Assembly: GCA_947594595.1 (NCBI GenBank)
Contig: CANQEE010000003.1
Coordinates: 1-42,124, forward strand
Origin: an uncultured Bacilli bacterium
GTDB lineage: Bacteria; Bacillota_I; Bacilli_A; RF39; UBA660
Length of the DNA stretch: 42,124 nt
Reading direction: 5' to 3'
Position numbers and translations under genes: made by a program. Below, in pieces: positions 1 to 9,125 of this stretch (position 1 is its first letter; every line of letters begins with the position of its first letter). A model generated the notes under the pieces. It was not told where the DNA came from, did no database searches, and saw only the letters and a list, made by a program, of their open reading frames with translations.

Positions 1-75
1 AATGGAGAGAAGACGCATTTAGTTGCAAGGGACAAAAAGAAGGAGTTGATTAGTCGTGTCACAAATCTTCATTAA
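1..75 (+). CDS. 3' end of an unidentified plus-strand gene
   Basis: Frame 1 is open from the window edge to a TAA at 73-75 and reads as 24 charged residues ending in SRVTNLH. A strong hairpin with a T-run follows within a few bases, which supports a real gene end. The stretch is too short to assign a family. It converges on the dehydrogenase gene at 109-987. Confidence 0.5.
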   Translation, partial: NGEKTHLVARDKKKELISRVTNLH

Positions 76-77
76 AA

Positions 78-110
78 AAATTTTCCACAATGATTGTGAA
101 AAATTTTTTT
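78..110. terminator. Bidirectional intrinsic terminator between convergent genes
   Basis: The arms at 78-90 and 94-106 pair at 12 of 13 positions around a 3-nt loop. A run of seven T follows on the plus strand and a run of A precedes on the left, so it can act for both the plus-strand gene ending at 75 and the minus-strand gene ending at 109. Confidence 0.75.
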
Positions 111-987
111 ATCCTTTATATTCTCCACCATTGATGTGGAAAACTTGTCCTGTTGTATAAGAAGCATCATCACTTGCTAAATAAACAAAAATTGGAGCAA
201 TTTCATAAGGTTGACCTGCACGTTTCATAGGACAATCTGCCGCCAGATAAGGAATTTTAGAAGCCTCCCAACAAGCAGGTTGTAAGGGGGTCCAAAAAAA
301 GCCTGGAGAAACAGCATTTACACGAATATTTTGAGATGCAAGATTGGTAGCAAGACTTCTTGTAAACCCTACAATAGCTCCTTTCGTCGTAACATAATCA
401 ATTAGTTCTGGTTCTCCTTTAAAAGTTGTAATAGAGGTTACGTTAATAATGGAAGCTCCACTTTTTAAATAAGGAAGTGCCGCTTTTGTTAAATAAAACA
501 TCCCATATACATTTACTTTCATTGTATAATCAAATTGTTGATCCGTAATTTCTGTTAAATTTTTCTTTTGATATTGTACACCAGCATTGTTTACTAAAAT
601 ATCAAGTTTTCCATAGGTCTGAATTACTTCATCAATCAATTGTCTACAAGAACAAGGCCTTGTTATATCACTTTGAATGGCACAACAAATTCCACCTAAA
701 GATCGAATATAATGAACCGTATCCATTGCATCTTTTACCTCATTCAAATAGGAAATGACAACTTTTGCACCTTCTTTAGCAAAAAAAACTGCAACAGCTC
801 TACCAATTCCAGAATCTCCTCCTGTAATCAGAGCTACTTTAGAAGAAAGTTTTCCACTTCCTTGATAATTGGGACGATCAAAAATAGGAAGTGGTGTCAT
901 TACATATTCAAAACCAGGTTGCCTATTTTGATGTTGAGGAGGAAATTCTAAAAAAAATTCTGTACATTTTTTTCCAATTTTTTGCAT
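109..987 (-). CDS. Short-chain dehydrogenase/reductase, general stress protein 39-like
   Basis: NAD(P)-dependent oxidoreductase of the classical SDR fold, probably cytosolic; the substrate cannot be read from sequence. The 292-residue protein has the long N-terminal extension typical of the Bacillus YdaD(GSP39)/YhdF/YhxC group (QPGFEYVMTPLPIFDRPNYQ). It is followed by the dinucleotide motif TGGDSGIG near residue 56, NNAG near 133 and the catalytic Y-x3-K pair in YVTTKGA near 199. The start ATG is preceded by an AGGTGAT ribosome site. It appears monocistronic: a terminator lies on its 3' side and the uvrB terminator lies just upstream. In Bacillus the close homologues belong to the general stress regulon; regulation here is unknown. 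Confidence 0.9.
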   Translation of the reverse strand: MQKIGKKCTEFFLEFPPQHQNRQPGFEYVMTPLPIFDRPNYQGSGKLSSKVALITGGDSGIGRAVAVFFAKEGAKVVISYLNEVKDAMDTVHYIRSLGGICCAIQSDITRPCSCRQLIDEVIQTYGKLDILVNNAGVQYQKKNLTEITDQQFDYTMKVNVYGMFYLTKAALPYLKSGASIINVTSITTFKGEPELIDYVTTKGAIVGFTRSLATNLASQNIRVNAVSPGFFWTPLQPACWEASKIPYLAADCPMKRAGQPYEIAPIFVYLASDDASYTTGQVFHINGGEYKG

Positions 988-1020
988 TATATCACCTAGT
1001 AAACTATATGGAAAAATAGA

Positions 1021-1055
1021 AAAAAAAAAAGTAGATTTTTTAAGTTTCTTCTACT
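1021..1055 (-). terminator. Intrinsic terminator of uvrB
   Basis: On the minus strand the arms AGTAGA (1055-1050) and TCTACT (1035-1030) form a stem followed by at least ten T. The left arm overlaps the last codons of uvrB. Confidence 0.75.
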
Positions 1056-2992
1056 TCTAATTCAAATAACAAATCTCGAAGTTCCATTGCACGCTCAAAA
1101 TCTAATTCTTTCGCAGCTTCTCGCATCTGCTTTTCAATAGTATCTTTCATAAGAATCAAATCTTTCTTTGATTTTTTCTTTTGTTTTTCTTCTTTATTAT
1201 CAATATTATGAATCACTTCTCGAATTTCTTTTTCAATTGTTTTTGGAACAATATGATGTTCTAAATTGTATGCTTGTTGAATCTCACGACGACGTTTTGT
1301 CTCATCAATTGCTTCCTGCATACTGTCTGTAATTTTATCTGCATACATAATAACATGTCCATTTGCATTTCTTGCACAACGTCCAATTGTTTGTATTAGA
1401 CTTCGACTACTTCGCAAGAACCCTTCTTTATCTGCATCTAATATTGCAATTAAAGAAACTTCTGGGATATCAATACCTTCTCGAAGAAGATTGATTCCAA
1501 CTAAAACATCATATTTTCCTGCTCGAAGATCATGAATGATTTGAAGACGTTCTAAAGTTTTGACTTCTGTATGTAAATAGGCAACTTTTATATCAATTTC
1601 TTTTAAATAATTCGTCAATTCTTCTGCCATTCGAATTGTAAGAGTAGTTACTAAAACTCTTTCATTTCTTTCTATTCTTATTCGAACTTCTTCTATTAAA
1701 TCATCAATTTGTCCTTCTGATTTTCTCACTTCAATCGTAGGATCTAACAATCCTGTAGGTCGAATAATTTGTTCTACAAATTGATGATTTGTCTTTTCAA
1801 GTTCATAATCTCCTGGAGTTGCTGATACATAAATTGCTTGATTGATTTTTTTCTCAAATTCTTCAAATTTTAAAGGCCTATTATCCAGTGCGCTTGGTAG
1901 ACGAAATCCAAAATCAACCAAATTCATTTTTCGAGCTCGATCTCCGTTATACATTCCACGTACTTGTGGTAAAGTCACATGACTTTCATCTACTACCAAT
2001 AAAAAGTCATCTGGGAAAAAGTCCATCAAAGTAGTCGGAGTCTCTCCTTCTTCTCTTCCTGCCATATGCCGAGAATAATTTTCAATTCCATGACAAAATC
2101 CTGTTTCCTCCAACATTTCAATATCATACTTTGTTCTTTGTTCCAATCGTTCTTTTGCTAAGAGTTGATTGGTATCATTAAAATAAGCAACTCGTTCTTT
2201 TAGTTCTTCTTTAATTCGAGCAATTGCTTTTTTTAGTTTTTTGTCACTAATTACAAAGTGAGATGCTGGAAATAGGGTAATGGTTTTTTTCTTATTTAAA
2301 ACAACTCCTGTAAGGGTATCAATTTCGCTAATTCGATCAATCTCCGCACCAAAAAATTCAATTCGATATCCTGTACTGTTTTGATAGCTTGGAATAATTT
2401 CTAAAACATCGCCTCTTACCCTAAAGGTTCCACGTTTAAAATCAAAATCATTTCTTTCATATTGCATCTCTACGAGTTTAGCCATAATAACATTACGTTC
2501 TACTTCTTCTCCCACATTTAATGTCAACATTTTATTTTGATATTCTTCGACTTCACCAATTCCATAAATACAAGAAACAGAGGCAACAACGATAACATTA
2601 TTGGAAGATAAAAGAGAGGAAGTAGCAGCATGCCTTAATTCATCAATCTCATCATTGATGGATGAATCTTTTTCAATATAAGTATCTGTAGAAGGAACAT
2701 AGGCCTCTGGTTGATAGTAATCATAGTATGAGACAAAATAACATACCTTATCTTCTGGGAACAGCTCCTTGAGCTCACTATATAACTGACCAGCAAGAGT
2801 CTTATTGTGTGCCAAAACTAACGTCGGTTTTTTTACTTGAGCAATAACATTTGCGATTGTAAAGGTCTTTCCAGTTCCTGTTGCACCTAGTAAAACTTGG
2901 TGTTTCTTGCCTTCTTTGATTCCTTGAACGAGTTTTTCTATTGCTTGTGGCTGATCTCCATTTGGTTTAAATTTTGAGTGAATTTTAAACAT
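1040..2992 (-). CDS. uvrB: Excinuclease ABC subunit B (UvrB)
   Basis: DNA damage-recognition helicase subunit of nucleotide excision repair, acting with UvrA and UvrC. The start at 2992 gives 650 residues beginning [20 protein letters not shown], the usual UvrB N-terminus, with an AAGGAGG ribosome site 5-6 bases upstream; an in-frame ATG further upstream (frame open to 3049) is ignored for this reason. Visible are Walker A GATGTGKT near residue 43, the beta-hairpin region [12 protein letters not shown] near 92, the DESH helicase motif [11 protein letters not shown] (motif VI) and a C-terminal UvrC-binding UVR motif ([19 protein letters not shown]). Length and motifs are complete. It stands alone, without uvrA beside it. 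I saw no clear LexA box upstream. Confidence 0.97.
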   Translation of the reverse strand: MFKIHSKFKPNGDQPQAIEKLVQGIKEGKKHQVLLGATGTGKTFTIANVIAQVKKPTLVLAHNKTLAGQLYSELKELFPEDKVCYFVSYYDYYQPEAYVPSTDTYIEKDSSINDEIDELRHAATSSLLSSNNVIVVASVSCIYGIGEVEEYQNKMLTLNVGEEVERNVIMAKLVEMQYERNDFDFKRGTFRVRGDVLEIIPSYQNSTGYRIEFFGAEIDRISEIDTLTGVVLNKKKTITLFPASHFVISDKKLKKAIARIKEELKERVAYFNDTNQLLAKERLEQRTKYDIEMLEETGFCHGIENYSRHMAGREEGETPTTLMDFFPDDFLLVVDESHVTLPQVRGMYNGDRARKMNLVDFGFRLPSALDNRPLKFEEFEKKINQAIYVSATPGDYELEKTNHQFVEQIIRPTGLLDPTIEVRKSEGQIDDLIEEVRIRIERNERVLVTTLTIRMAEELTNYLKEIDIKVAYLHTEVKTLERLQIIHDLRAGKYDVLVGINLLREGIDIPEVSLIAILDADKEGFLRSSRSLIQTIGRCARNANGHVIMYADKITDSMQEAIDETKRRREIQQAYNLEHHIVPKTIEKEIREVIHNIDNKEEKQKKKSKKDLILMKDTIEKQMREAAKELDFERAMELRDLLFELEVEET

Positions 2993-3147
2993 TTTTTCCT
3001 CCTTCCTGTGACTTATTATGATTACTTTCATCCTTTCATTGGTCCCCAAACGAATATTTTTGTCTGGTTAATAGTTAATTTTTTGGTCGGGACGAATAAA
3101 AGTCACAAATTTCATTTTTAGAATATAAAATACGAAATAATATTAGT

Positions 3148-5124
3148 TTATTTACTTTTTCCTGCAGGATTGGTTACTATTTCCTGATATTTATTACAAT
3201 TTTTTAATACCGTAGTATCTTTTAAAGATTTAAAGTTAGCATCTCCTCCTATGTATTTTAAAGAATTTAAATCCTTGGCATCTTTTAATGATTCAAAGCC
3301 AGCAGAAAGTCCTATGTATTTTAGATGTTTTAAACCCTTCGCAGTCTCTAGAGAATTAAAACGAGCAATACCTCCTATATATTTTAAAGAGCTTAAATTT
3401 TGGGCATCTTTTAATGATTCAAAGCTAGCATAAGAACCTATATATTCCAAGGAATTTAAACCCTTCGCATCTTTTAAAGAACTAAAGTATGCATCTCTTC
3501 TTATATGCTTTAAGGATTTTAATCCTTCGGCAGTCTCTAGGGAATTAAAACGAGCAATACCTCCTATATATTCCAGATGATCTAAACCCTCTGTAGTAGT
3601 CAAATAATAGAAGTCAGCTGACGATCCTATATGTTCAAGATGATTTAGTCCTTCAGCATTCACTAATGAATGAAAGTTGACCTCTCCTCCTATATATTTT
3701 AGATGATTTAAACCTTCAGCAGTCTCTAAGGAATAAAATTGAGCATTACCTCCTATATACTCCAGATGATCTAAACCCTTCGCATCCTGTAATGATGGAA
3801 AATCAGCATATCCAATAATTGCTTTTAAATGTCTATATTTTTCTGGTACTATTTTACCTTTATAAATAAAATCGGATGTAAAAACTTCAATATCTCTTTC
3901 GTCAAAGTCTTTCATTGTGGTTCCTATTTGATCTTTTCTGCAACCAAATATTATACTTAAATCTTCTTTCATATCTCTCTTTGACTTAATCTCTTCTATT
4001 CTAGGATCTTTTTCAAATCCAAATCCTAATATCTCTGATTCTATTTCATATAAAAATCTTAATTCTTCTATGGTTAGTTTTTTATTATCTTTTACTTTAT
4101 GCTCTATTTCTGTTAGTTTTTTCATATCATGTACTTTTTTCTTATATTTTTCTTTATCTTCAAATTCATCTAGTTTCTTTTCTGTTATCTCTATCATATT
4201 TCCCTCTAGATTTTGATTCTTACTAACCCCTCTTACTTCCCCAATCTCTTCTTTCCCATTCATTCGAATCGCAATTCTTGGGGTGGTATATCGTCCTTCT
4301 TCATTCTTTGTATAATATACATAAAAGTCTCCATTATCCAGTTGTGTTTTTGCTGTTTCATATCCTGCTGTACACCATCCTGTATTCTTCCCTTGTAAAC
4401 TATCACATAACTTTTTAGAGTCACTTCCCTGTTCATATTTTATCCATTTTCCTTCTGTTTCTTTATCTTCTCCTTTATAATTCTGTTTCTTTAGAAAATA
4501 CAAATATAGTTTTTGAAAACTTTCTCCTATATTTAAAATTTCTTCCTGTTCTTTACTTATTTCATTTTCTCCAATTTCCCCTTTTAATACATCATATATT
4601 TGTGCTAGTATTTCCCTATTTAATTCTAGATATTTCTCCACTGTTTCACTTGTTCTTTTTGTAAATTTCATTTTTTCTTTATCAAATTTTCCTAGTTTTA
4701 ACATTCCTCTAAATACATAATGTTTAAACCACATTGGATACATTGCATCATCACTGCTTAAATAGGTTATCCATTCCTTCAGTGATTCTTTCTGATCTTT
4801 TTGAATTATTTTTAACATATCTTCTTTCATTTGATCATTGATTTCTACATTCCCATATCCTTGTTTTTTATATATTTCCTTTTGTAGTTTAATATAAGAT
4901 TCTGGCAATTCTTTGATTACATATTTATCATAATATACTTGTAATAATCTTTCTAATCGATGAGCATTATCTTTTGACTCTTCATGTATCTTTTCTAGTC
5001 TATTTAAGTATTTCCTTATTTTTTCTTCGGGACTATCACTTTTTAATGCTTTACTCTCTACAATATCTTCTTTATGCATATCACTATATAATTTATTTAA
5101 AAACTCTTCTCCTGTCTTATACAT
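3148..5124 (-). CDS. Unknown protein with a GWCTA domain and ten 21-residue repeats
   Basis: I do not recognise a named family. The 658-residue protein has no signal peptide or membrane segment and is probably cytosolic. Residues 1-230 are charged and helical. Residues 238-310 form a compact domain with GWCTAGY (Cys251), GDFYVYY, PRIAIRM and IGEVRGVSKNQNLEG, loosely like the G-x-C layout of PcfJ-type plasmid or phage proteins. From about 432 to 641 there are ten repeats of 21 residues, with consensus GLxxLxYIGGxAxFxSLxxAx; the spacing suggests a leucine-rich-repeat-like or beta-solenoid surface. The ATG has a good AGGAGGG ribosome site. A frameshifted piece of a second copy lies upstream at 5155-5300, so this is an expanding or decaying family. 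Function unknown. Confidence 0.8.
   Translation of the reverse strand: MYKTGEEFLNKLYSDMHKEDIVESKALKSDSPEEKIRKYLNRLEKIHEESKDNAHRLERLLQVYYDKYVIKELPESYIKLQKEIYKKQGYGNVEINDQMKEDMLKIIQKDQKESLKEWITYLSSDDAMYPMWFKHYVFRGMLKLGKFDKEKMKFTKRTSETVEKYLELNREILAQIYDVLKGEIGENEISKEQEEILNIGESFQKLYLYFLKKQNYKGEDKETEGKWIKYEQGSDSKKLCDSLQGKNTGWCTAGYETAKTQLDNGDFYVYYTKNEEGRYTTPRIAIRMNGKEEIGEVRGVSKNQNLEGNMIEITEKKLDEFEDKEKYKKKVHDMKKLTEIEHKVKDNKKLTIEELRFLYEIESEILGFGFEKDPRIEEIKSKRDMKEDLSIIFGCRKDQIGTTMKDFDERDIEVFTSDFIYKGKIVPEKYRHLKAIIGYADFPSLQDAKGLDHLEYIGGNAQFYSLETAEGLNHLKYIGGEVNFHSLVNAEGLNHLEHIGSSADFYYLTTTEGLDHLEYIGGIARFNSLETAEGLKSLKHIRRDAYFSSLKDAKGLNSLEYIGSYASFESLKDAQNLSSLKYIGGIARFNSLETAKGLKHLKYIGLSAGFESLKDAKDLNSLKYIGGDANFKSLKDTTVLKNCNKYQEIVTNPAGKSK
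3202..3831 (-). repeat. Coding tandem repeat, about ten 63-bp units
   Basis: Units of 63 bp encode 21-residue repeats of the gene at 3148-5124. Adjacent units differ by scattered substitutions, and some non-adjacent units are nearly identical (for example the blocks around 3360 and 3550), suggesting unit shuffling by recombination. This is protein-coding repetition, not a CRISPR or a minisatellite in non-coding DNA. Confidence 0.85.
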
Positions 5125-5154
5125 GGAATCCCTCCTAGTCTTCTTTTTGATTTA

Positions 5155-5300
5155 TTTTATTTCTATTATTCTAATTATTTTTTTTGATGATACTCTTTCT
5201 TCAGTTTTCTTTTTGATTTTCTCATACTGATTACAATTTTTTAATGGTTTTTATCTTCTAAAGAAGAAAAGTATGCATCTCCTCCACGTACAAAAATTTC
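5155..5300 (-). pseudogene. Frameshifted 3' remnant of a second 21-residue-repeat protein gene
   Basis: On the minus strand one frame reads GGDAYFSSLED and then stops. Shifting by one base, the text continues LKNCNQYEKI. The intact neighbour ends GGDANFKSLKD...LKNCNKYQEI in a single frame. The DNA of 5221-5285 aligns clearly with 3181-3250. This is therefore the decayed C-terminal end of a tandem paralogue, with the rest deleted. Confidence 0.8.
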
Positions 5301-5404
5301 TCCAAGTAAGTAATTTTATTTAGTTAATAACTCTTTTTTATGATTAAATAATATGAATAATGTTAAAAAGTTTTCTGTCTACTTATTCTAGCATTTTTAC
5401 AATG

Positions 5405-5431
5405 AAAAAACAAGGTAAGCAAAAATTACCT
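5405..5431 (-). terminator. Probable terminator of the zinc-ribbon operon
   Basis: On the minus strand AGGTAA (5431-5426) and TTACCT (5418-5413) form a stem with a 7-nt loop, followed after TG by six T. It lies about 190 bases past the last operon gene and before the repeat-protein gene, so the two are likely separate transcripts. Confidence 0.6.
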
Positions 5432-5627
5432 ACCCTTGCATTTTGTAGTGTTACAATTGACGTGAAACATTCCTATGTAAAAAAGTAATTTTTCAAAATA
5501 CTAATATCATCGAACATTTCTAGTTTATTTTTTAAAACATAAAATAATAAAGGAAGAACTCTAATAAAAATAAGAAGTCCAATTATTATTTCAAAATTTG
5601 AATAATTCACAATTTATCACATTTTCT

Positions 5628-6209
5628 CTAATTTTCCTTATATTCAATTTTTCGTCTACAAAACTTACAAGTTCCTGTTTTTTCTGTAAGCATATTATCA
5701 GAACCACAATATGGACAATAAATGATATGAGTATTTTTAGCTTTTTCTCTTTTTTCTTTCATAATTAAATCGTTTTTCTGAGATATTTTACTTTCCCTTT
5801 GATCATTCTTAAAAATATAATTTCTAATTTCGCTATTAAACTTTCCACTAATTTTAGTAAACACCCTTTTAAATACAACTGATAATATAAGAAATATTAT
5901 ACTTACTGATATAAGCAATTTACTATAACTTATAAATTTTTCATTGTATAAATTAGAATTAACTATATCGCTTAAATATGGAATATTAAAATTTTTTATA
6001 TTGATTAAATTTAATACTTCATTTATAAGTATAAGACTAATTATTACAACTCCTATACTTAATAAACATATTGATGTTGAAACTTTTTTGTTATTATATA
6101 TCAATAATCTTAAAAGTATTAAGCATACTCCAAGGAAAGGAATAAAGTACAAAAATACTAAGATACTAGGAATACTTGCTAAAAGTTTTATAAAAAAATT
6201 TTCTTTCAT
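5628..6209 (-). CDS. Membrane protein with C-terminal zinc ribbon
   Basis: Last gene of the eight-gene operon. The 193-residue protein has about four hydrophobic segments in residues 1-120. A charged cytosolic tail ends in a zinc ribbon with Cys165-x2-Cys168 and Cys181-x2-Cys184 (YCPYCGSDNM ... CKFCRRK). The start has an AGGAGAA ribosome site 7 bases upstream and lies 14 bases after the stop of the vWA gene, so it is co-transcribed with it. No enzymatic motif is visible. The ribbon resembles those of four other operon products and probably acts as a protein-binding or regulatory module rather than in DNA binding (inference). Confidence 0.8.
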   Translation of the reverse strand: MKENFFIKLLASIPSILVFLYFIPFLGVCLILLRLLIYNNKKVSTSICLLSIGVVIISLILINEVLNLINIKNFNIPYLSDIVNSNLYNEKFISYSKLLISVSIIFLILSVVFKRVFTKISGKFNSEIRNYIFKNDQRESKISQKNDLIMKEKREKAKNTHIIYCPYCGSDNMLTEKTGTCKFCRRKIEYKEN

Positions 6210-6223
6210 TTTCTATTCTCCTA

Positions 6224-9061
6224 TTATTGATTGAAATACGCCAAATCGTATTCTAATGATGGTGTTATTCTGATAGGTTGGTTTGAGTCTGTATAATATG
6301 AATTTGCCTTTGTAACACATTTATCTTTTTTACATTCAACATCTACATATCTTTTTTCACCAGGATAATTATTATCATATACACCTATATAATAATAATT
6401 TGGATTTTCAATATCCTGTACTAAACTAATTGCGTTAATAGCATGTAATCCACCACTATAACTAGATGAGATTACTAAAGGATCGTGATCAGCTAATCTT
6501 GTCTTTATTATATTTATAAAACCTGATGCACCCGTATATCCTGTTGTTTCTGTACCTATAACATTTTTTAACCATAAAATAAAATTGGTTGATGATGAAT
6601 AGAAAGTTGTGGAGTTTTGCTTTATAAAACTGGCATATATAGCATTAAACATTTGCTTATCATCATTGATAAAAGAACTACTTTTTTGCATCTTATCTTC
6701 ATTTAACAATAAACTCTCTGCTGTTTTATAATTTACTCCCCATTTTTCGATTTGTGCTTCCTTAGATAATCCAGATTCTTCTTCTTTTATATCGTAAATT
6801 CCAGAGTTTTCTATTTCTTCCTTATACTTATCATTGATAATTAACACATCGTCTTTTAATCCTCTAAAATCTGCTGGAACTTCTTCGCCAAATATATCAT
6901 AACCAAAAGTATATTTTAAAGTGTTTGTCTTTAATTTGTAATCATATAAGTTGCTATAATTTTTAAAATATGTATTAGATAAATCATATTCATAAGATCT
7001 ACTATTATCAGATGTAAGAGAGCCAACCTTTAATGGCAATACTTTTTTATAATATAATTCGGCAAAAGTAGCCATTCCAAAACAATGTCCTCTAGCAGAT
7101 AAGTTTGTTCCATAGTTTGCAAATGAGAATCCATCACGATTTACTACGAAGCCACTATCAGCTACCAATATACCATCAGACTCACCATCATTATCAAGAT
7201 CTACTAAATCATCATCCAATTCAGCTCCAATATTTTCAAACAATTCAGTTAAGCCATTAACATTACTTGAAGAAAAGAACTTACATCCTGTACCATTTGA
7301 AATATTGGATAACTCAGTATTATATGAACCTCCACCAAAACCTATTGAACATATTTTTACATCACTAGAGTTTGCTTTTTCAATGATTTTTTCTGTTTTA
7401 CTATTTAATGATGAATCTTGTCCATCCGTTAATATAACGATAAACTTATTATCACTATCTTTAGAAAATTCTCCAATACCACTTGTTAATGCATTTCCAA
7501 TATTAGTACCTTCTGATTTGGTTATAAATTTACCCTTCATTCCACTTAAGGTAGATTTAATTGAGGCTGCATCTGTTCCTATTATAGAGGCATTTGCATA
7601 GTCACTTCTAAATTCTGATAATCCCATTTGATAATTTTTTTGAGATAATCTTGATACTAAATCACTTGTTAATGTAAATCTTACTCCTTTTTCATCAAAT
7701 CCATCTAACTTAGATCCTCCAAATAATCCTCCAGAATATTCTTTTCCAGTTATTTTTTTATATTGAGCATTACTATACATACTCCAAGAATTATCAAGAA
7801 TAAACAATATTTGAGTGACTTCTTCTTCTTTTACTAATGACTCATCACCTACTACATAATTAGAAAAATGTTTTAATTTTGCTGTTAAAGTGTTATTGTC
7901 TTTATCAATAGTTGTTTCAATCTTCTCATATTTTGATTTCTTTTCATTATAATAAAAGATAGATAAATTGTCTTCATTTAGCCCGTATTTTGATAAATCT
8001 TCATCTGTATAGAAAATTGTAATTACTGCTTCATCAATACTTCCATCCGTATAGAATGTGTATAAATTATCAATCATACCTTTTTTATTGCTAATTTTAG
8101 TATTTGAACTTATCTCAGCTATTGTACTTGCAATATTTCCTTTACCAAAAACAGAAAGTTTTAAGCCATCTGTCTCATAATCATAAGTTAGCTTTCTTTC
8201 CCCATCCTTTTTTCCATCACCTTTGGAATCTGATTTTAATGGATCTAAACCTAATTCTATTTCATCATAATCATTTAATCCATCACCATCTGTGTCCTTT
8301 TTATTTGGATCAGTTTTACTTGTGTTAATTTCATAATCATCATCCAAACCATCCATATCACTATCAGATAATAATGGATTCGTTTTGTATTCTTTTTCTT
8401 GTTTATTTGTTAAATTATCTAAATCTAGGTCTTCATCAGAATCTAAATCTATTTCATAGTCTAAAGTAAGTTCTTTGTCTTGCATATCAAATGGTATAAT
8501 CTGATATTCTTTACTTATTTTCTTTAACTTATAGGCAGCTGTTATTTTACATTTTCCAGTTGCTTCTGTTAAATCCCATTTTACTTCTAAACCATTGCCT
8601 TCAACTTTACCACAAGTAGAAGAATATTTTATTTTATCAATTTTCGTATCATCAGAAAAATTTACACCTAATTTTATATTGGATTGTGTTATATAAGTTA
8701 ATTTAGAATCAGAATAATTATCATTCCAACTTAACTTTTCAAACCCAATAAAACGACTATATAAAAATGACCCAATAGCAATTACTAAAACACAACAAGA
8801 TCCAACTGCAATCTGTTTTTTATGATTTTTCATGAAGGTTTTCGTTTTATCAATTTTGGGCTTTATAAAATCTGAACTATTTTTTGAAAATTTTTCTGTC
8901 ATGGTGACATTCGTATTTGAAGTTGTTTGTTGGATTGGTTGAATGTCATCTTGTTTTTGTCCTTCCTGATTAGGAACTGATAATTCTTTAATACTTTTTC
9001 CACAATTTGGACAAAATTTCTCATTCCCATTCAGTTTATTTCCACAATTTTGGCAAAACAT
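6224..9061 (-). CDS. Zinc ribbon-TM-TSP3-vWA protein with a putative cysteine-peptidase-like C-terminus
   Basis: 945 residues from the ATG at 9061, which has an AAAGGAG site 6 bases upstream; an ORF start farther upstream lacks one. In order: cytosolic zinc ribbon (Cys3, 6, 17, 20); a Gln-rich linker; one membrane segment (about 83-104); a beta-rich extracellular region; acidic calcium-binding thrombospondin type 3 repeats (about 232-283, DSDMDGLDDD, DTDGDGLNDYD). Then a von Willebrand A domain (417-615) with a complete MIDAS: DNSWS at 423-427, Thr519, Asp546. Residues 645-900 hold GHCFGMA (Cys660), GGLHAI (His873) and YDNNY (Asp896/Asn897), an order and spacing like papain-fold peptidases; this last assignment is inference. 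It sits behind an internal hairpin (9078-9108). It is likely a surface adhesin, sensor or protease tethered to the envelope. Confidence 0.85.
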   Translation of the reverse strand: MFCQNCGNKLNGNEKFCPNCGKSIKELSVPNQEGQKQDDIQPIQQTTSNTNVTMTEKFSKNSSDFIKPKIDKTKTFMKNHKKQIAVGSCCVLVIAIGSFLYSRFIGFEKLSWNDNYSDSKLTYITQSNIKLGVNFSDDTKIDKIKYSSTCGKVEGNGLEVKWDLTEATGKCKITAAYKLKKISKEYQIIPFDMQDKELTLDYEIDLDSDEDLDLDNLTNKQEKEYKTNPLLSDSDMDGLDDDYEINTSKTDPNKKDTDGDGLNDYDEIELGLDPLKSDSKGDGKKDGERKLTYDYETDGLKLSVFGKGNIASTIAEISSNTKISNKKGMIDNLYTFYTDGSIDEAVITIFYTDEDLSKYGLNEDNLSIFYYNEKKSKYEKIETTIDKDNNTLTAKLKHFSNYVVGDESLVKEEEVTQILFILDNSWSMYSNAQYKKITGKEYSGGLFGGSKLDGFDEKGVRFTLTSDLVSRLSQKNYQMGLSEFRSDYANASIIGTDAASIKSTLSGMKGKFITKSEGTNIGNALTSGIGEFSKDSDNKFIVILTDGQDSSLNSKTEKIIEKANSSDVKICSIGFGGGSYNTELSNISNGTGCKFFSSSNVNGLTELFENIGAELDDDLVDLDNDGESDGILVADSGFVVNRDGFSFANYGTNLSARGHCFGMATFAELYYKKVLPLKVGSLTSDNSRSYEYDLSNTYFKNYSNLYDYKLKTNTLKYTFGYDIFGEEVPADFRGLKDDVLIINDKYKEEIENSGIYDIKEEESGLSKEAQIEKWGVNYKTAESLLLNEDKMQKSSSFINDDKQMFNAIYASFIKQNSTTFYSSSTNFILWLKNVIGTETTGYTGASGFINIIKTRLADHDPLVISSSYSGGLHAINAISLVQDIENPNYYYIGVYDNNYPGEKRYVDVECKKDKCVTKANSYYTDSNQPIRITPSLEYDLAYFNQ

Positions 9062-9077
9062 AAATACACTCCTTTCC

Positions 9078-9108
9078 AAAAAAGGATAACTAAAGCAAAT
9101 AGTTATCC
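9078..9108 (-). terminator. Internal operon terminator or attenuator before the vWA gene
   Basis: On the minus strand GGATAACTA (9108-9100) pairs perfectly with TAGTTATCC (9092-9084) around a 7-nt loop, followed by six T. It lies between the lipoprotein stop (9126) and the vWA start (9061), with the vWA ribosome site only a few bases downstream. There is no room for a promoter in between, so the two distal genes depend on read-through or on a promoter inside the lipoprotein gene. Confidence 0.75.
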
Positions 9109-9125
9109 TCACTTAATATTTCGTT

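Larger units (their letters stand above)
5125..5627. other. 503-bp gene-poor region between the repeat-protein gene and the zinc-ribbon operon
   Basis: It contains the start-proximal ribosome site of the repeat-protein gene, a frameshifted paralogue remnant (about 5155-5300) and a terminator-like hairpin (5405-5431). I see no other coding sequence and no clear promoter, though the repeat-protein gene's promoter should lie here. Confidence 0.6.

Noticed and set aside
2993-3147. LexA box upstream of uvrB
   Set aside because: No GAAC-N4-GTTC-like element is present in the upstream region.
3202-3831. Regular repeats that could look like a CRISPR array
   Set aside because: The 63-bp units are continuous, in frame, and encode a 21-residue protein repeat; there are no unique spacers.
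8104-8328. Plus-strand frame rich in His and Leu inside the vWA gene
   Set aside because: It is antisense to the TSP3 acidic repeats; no ribosome site and biased composition, so a shadow.
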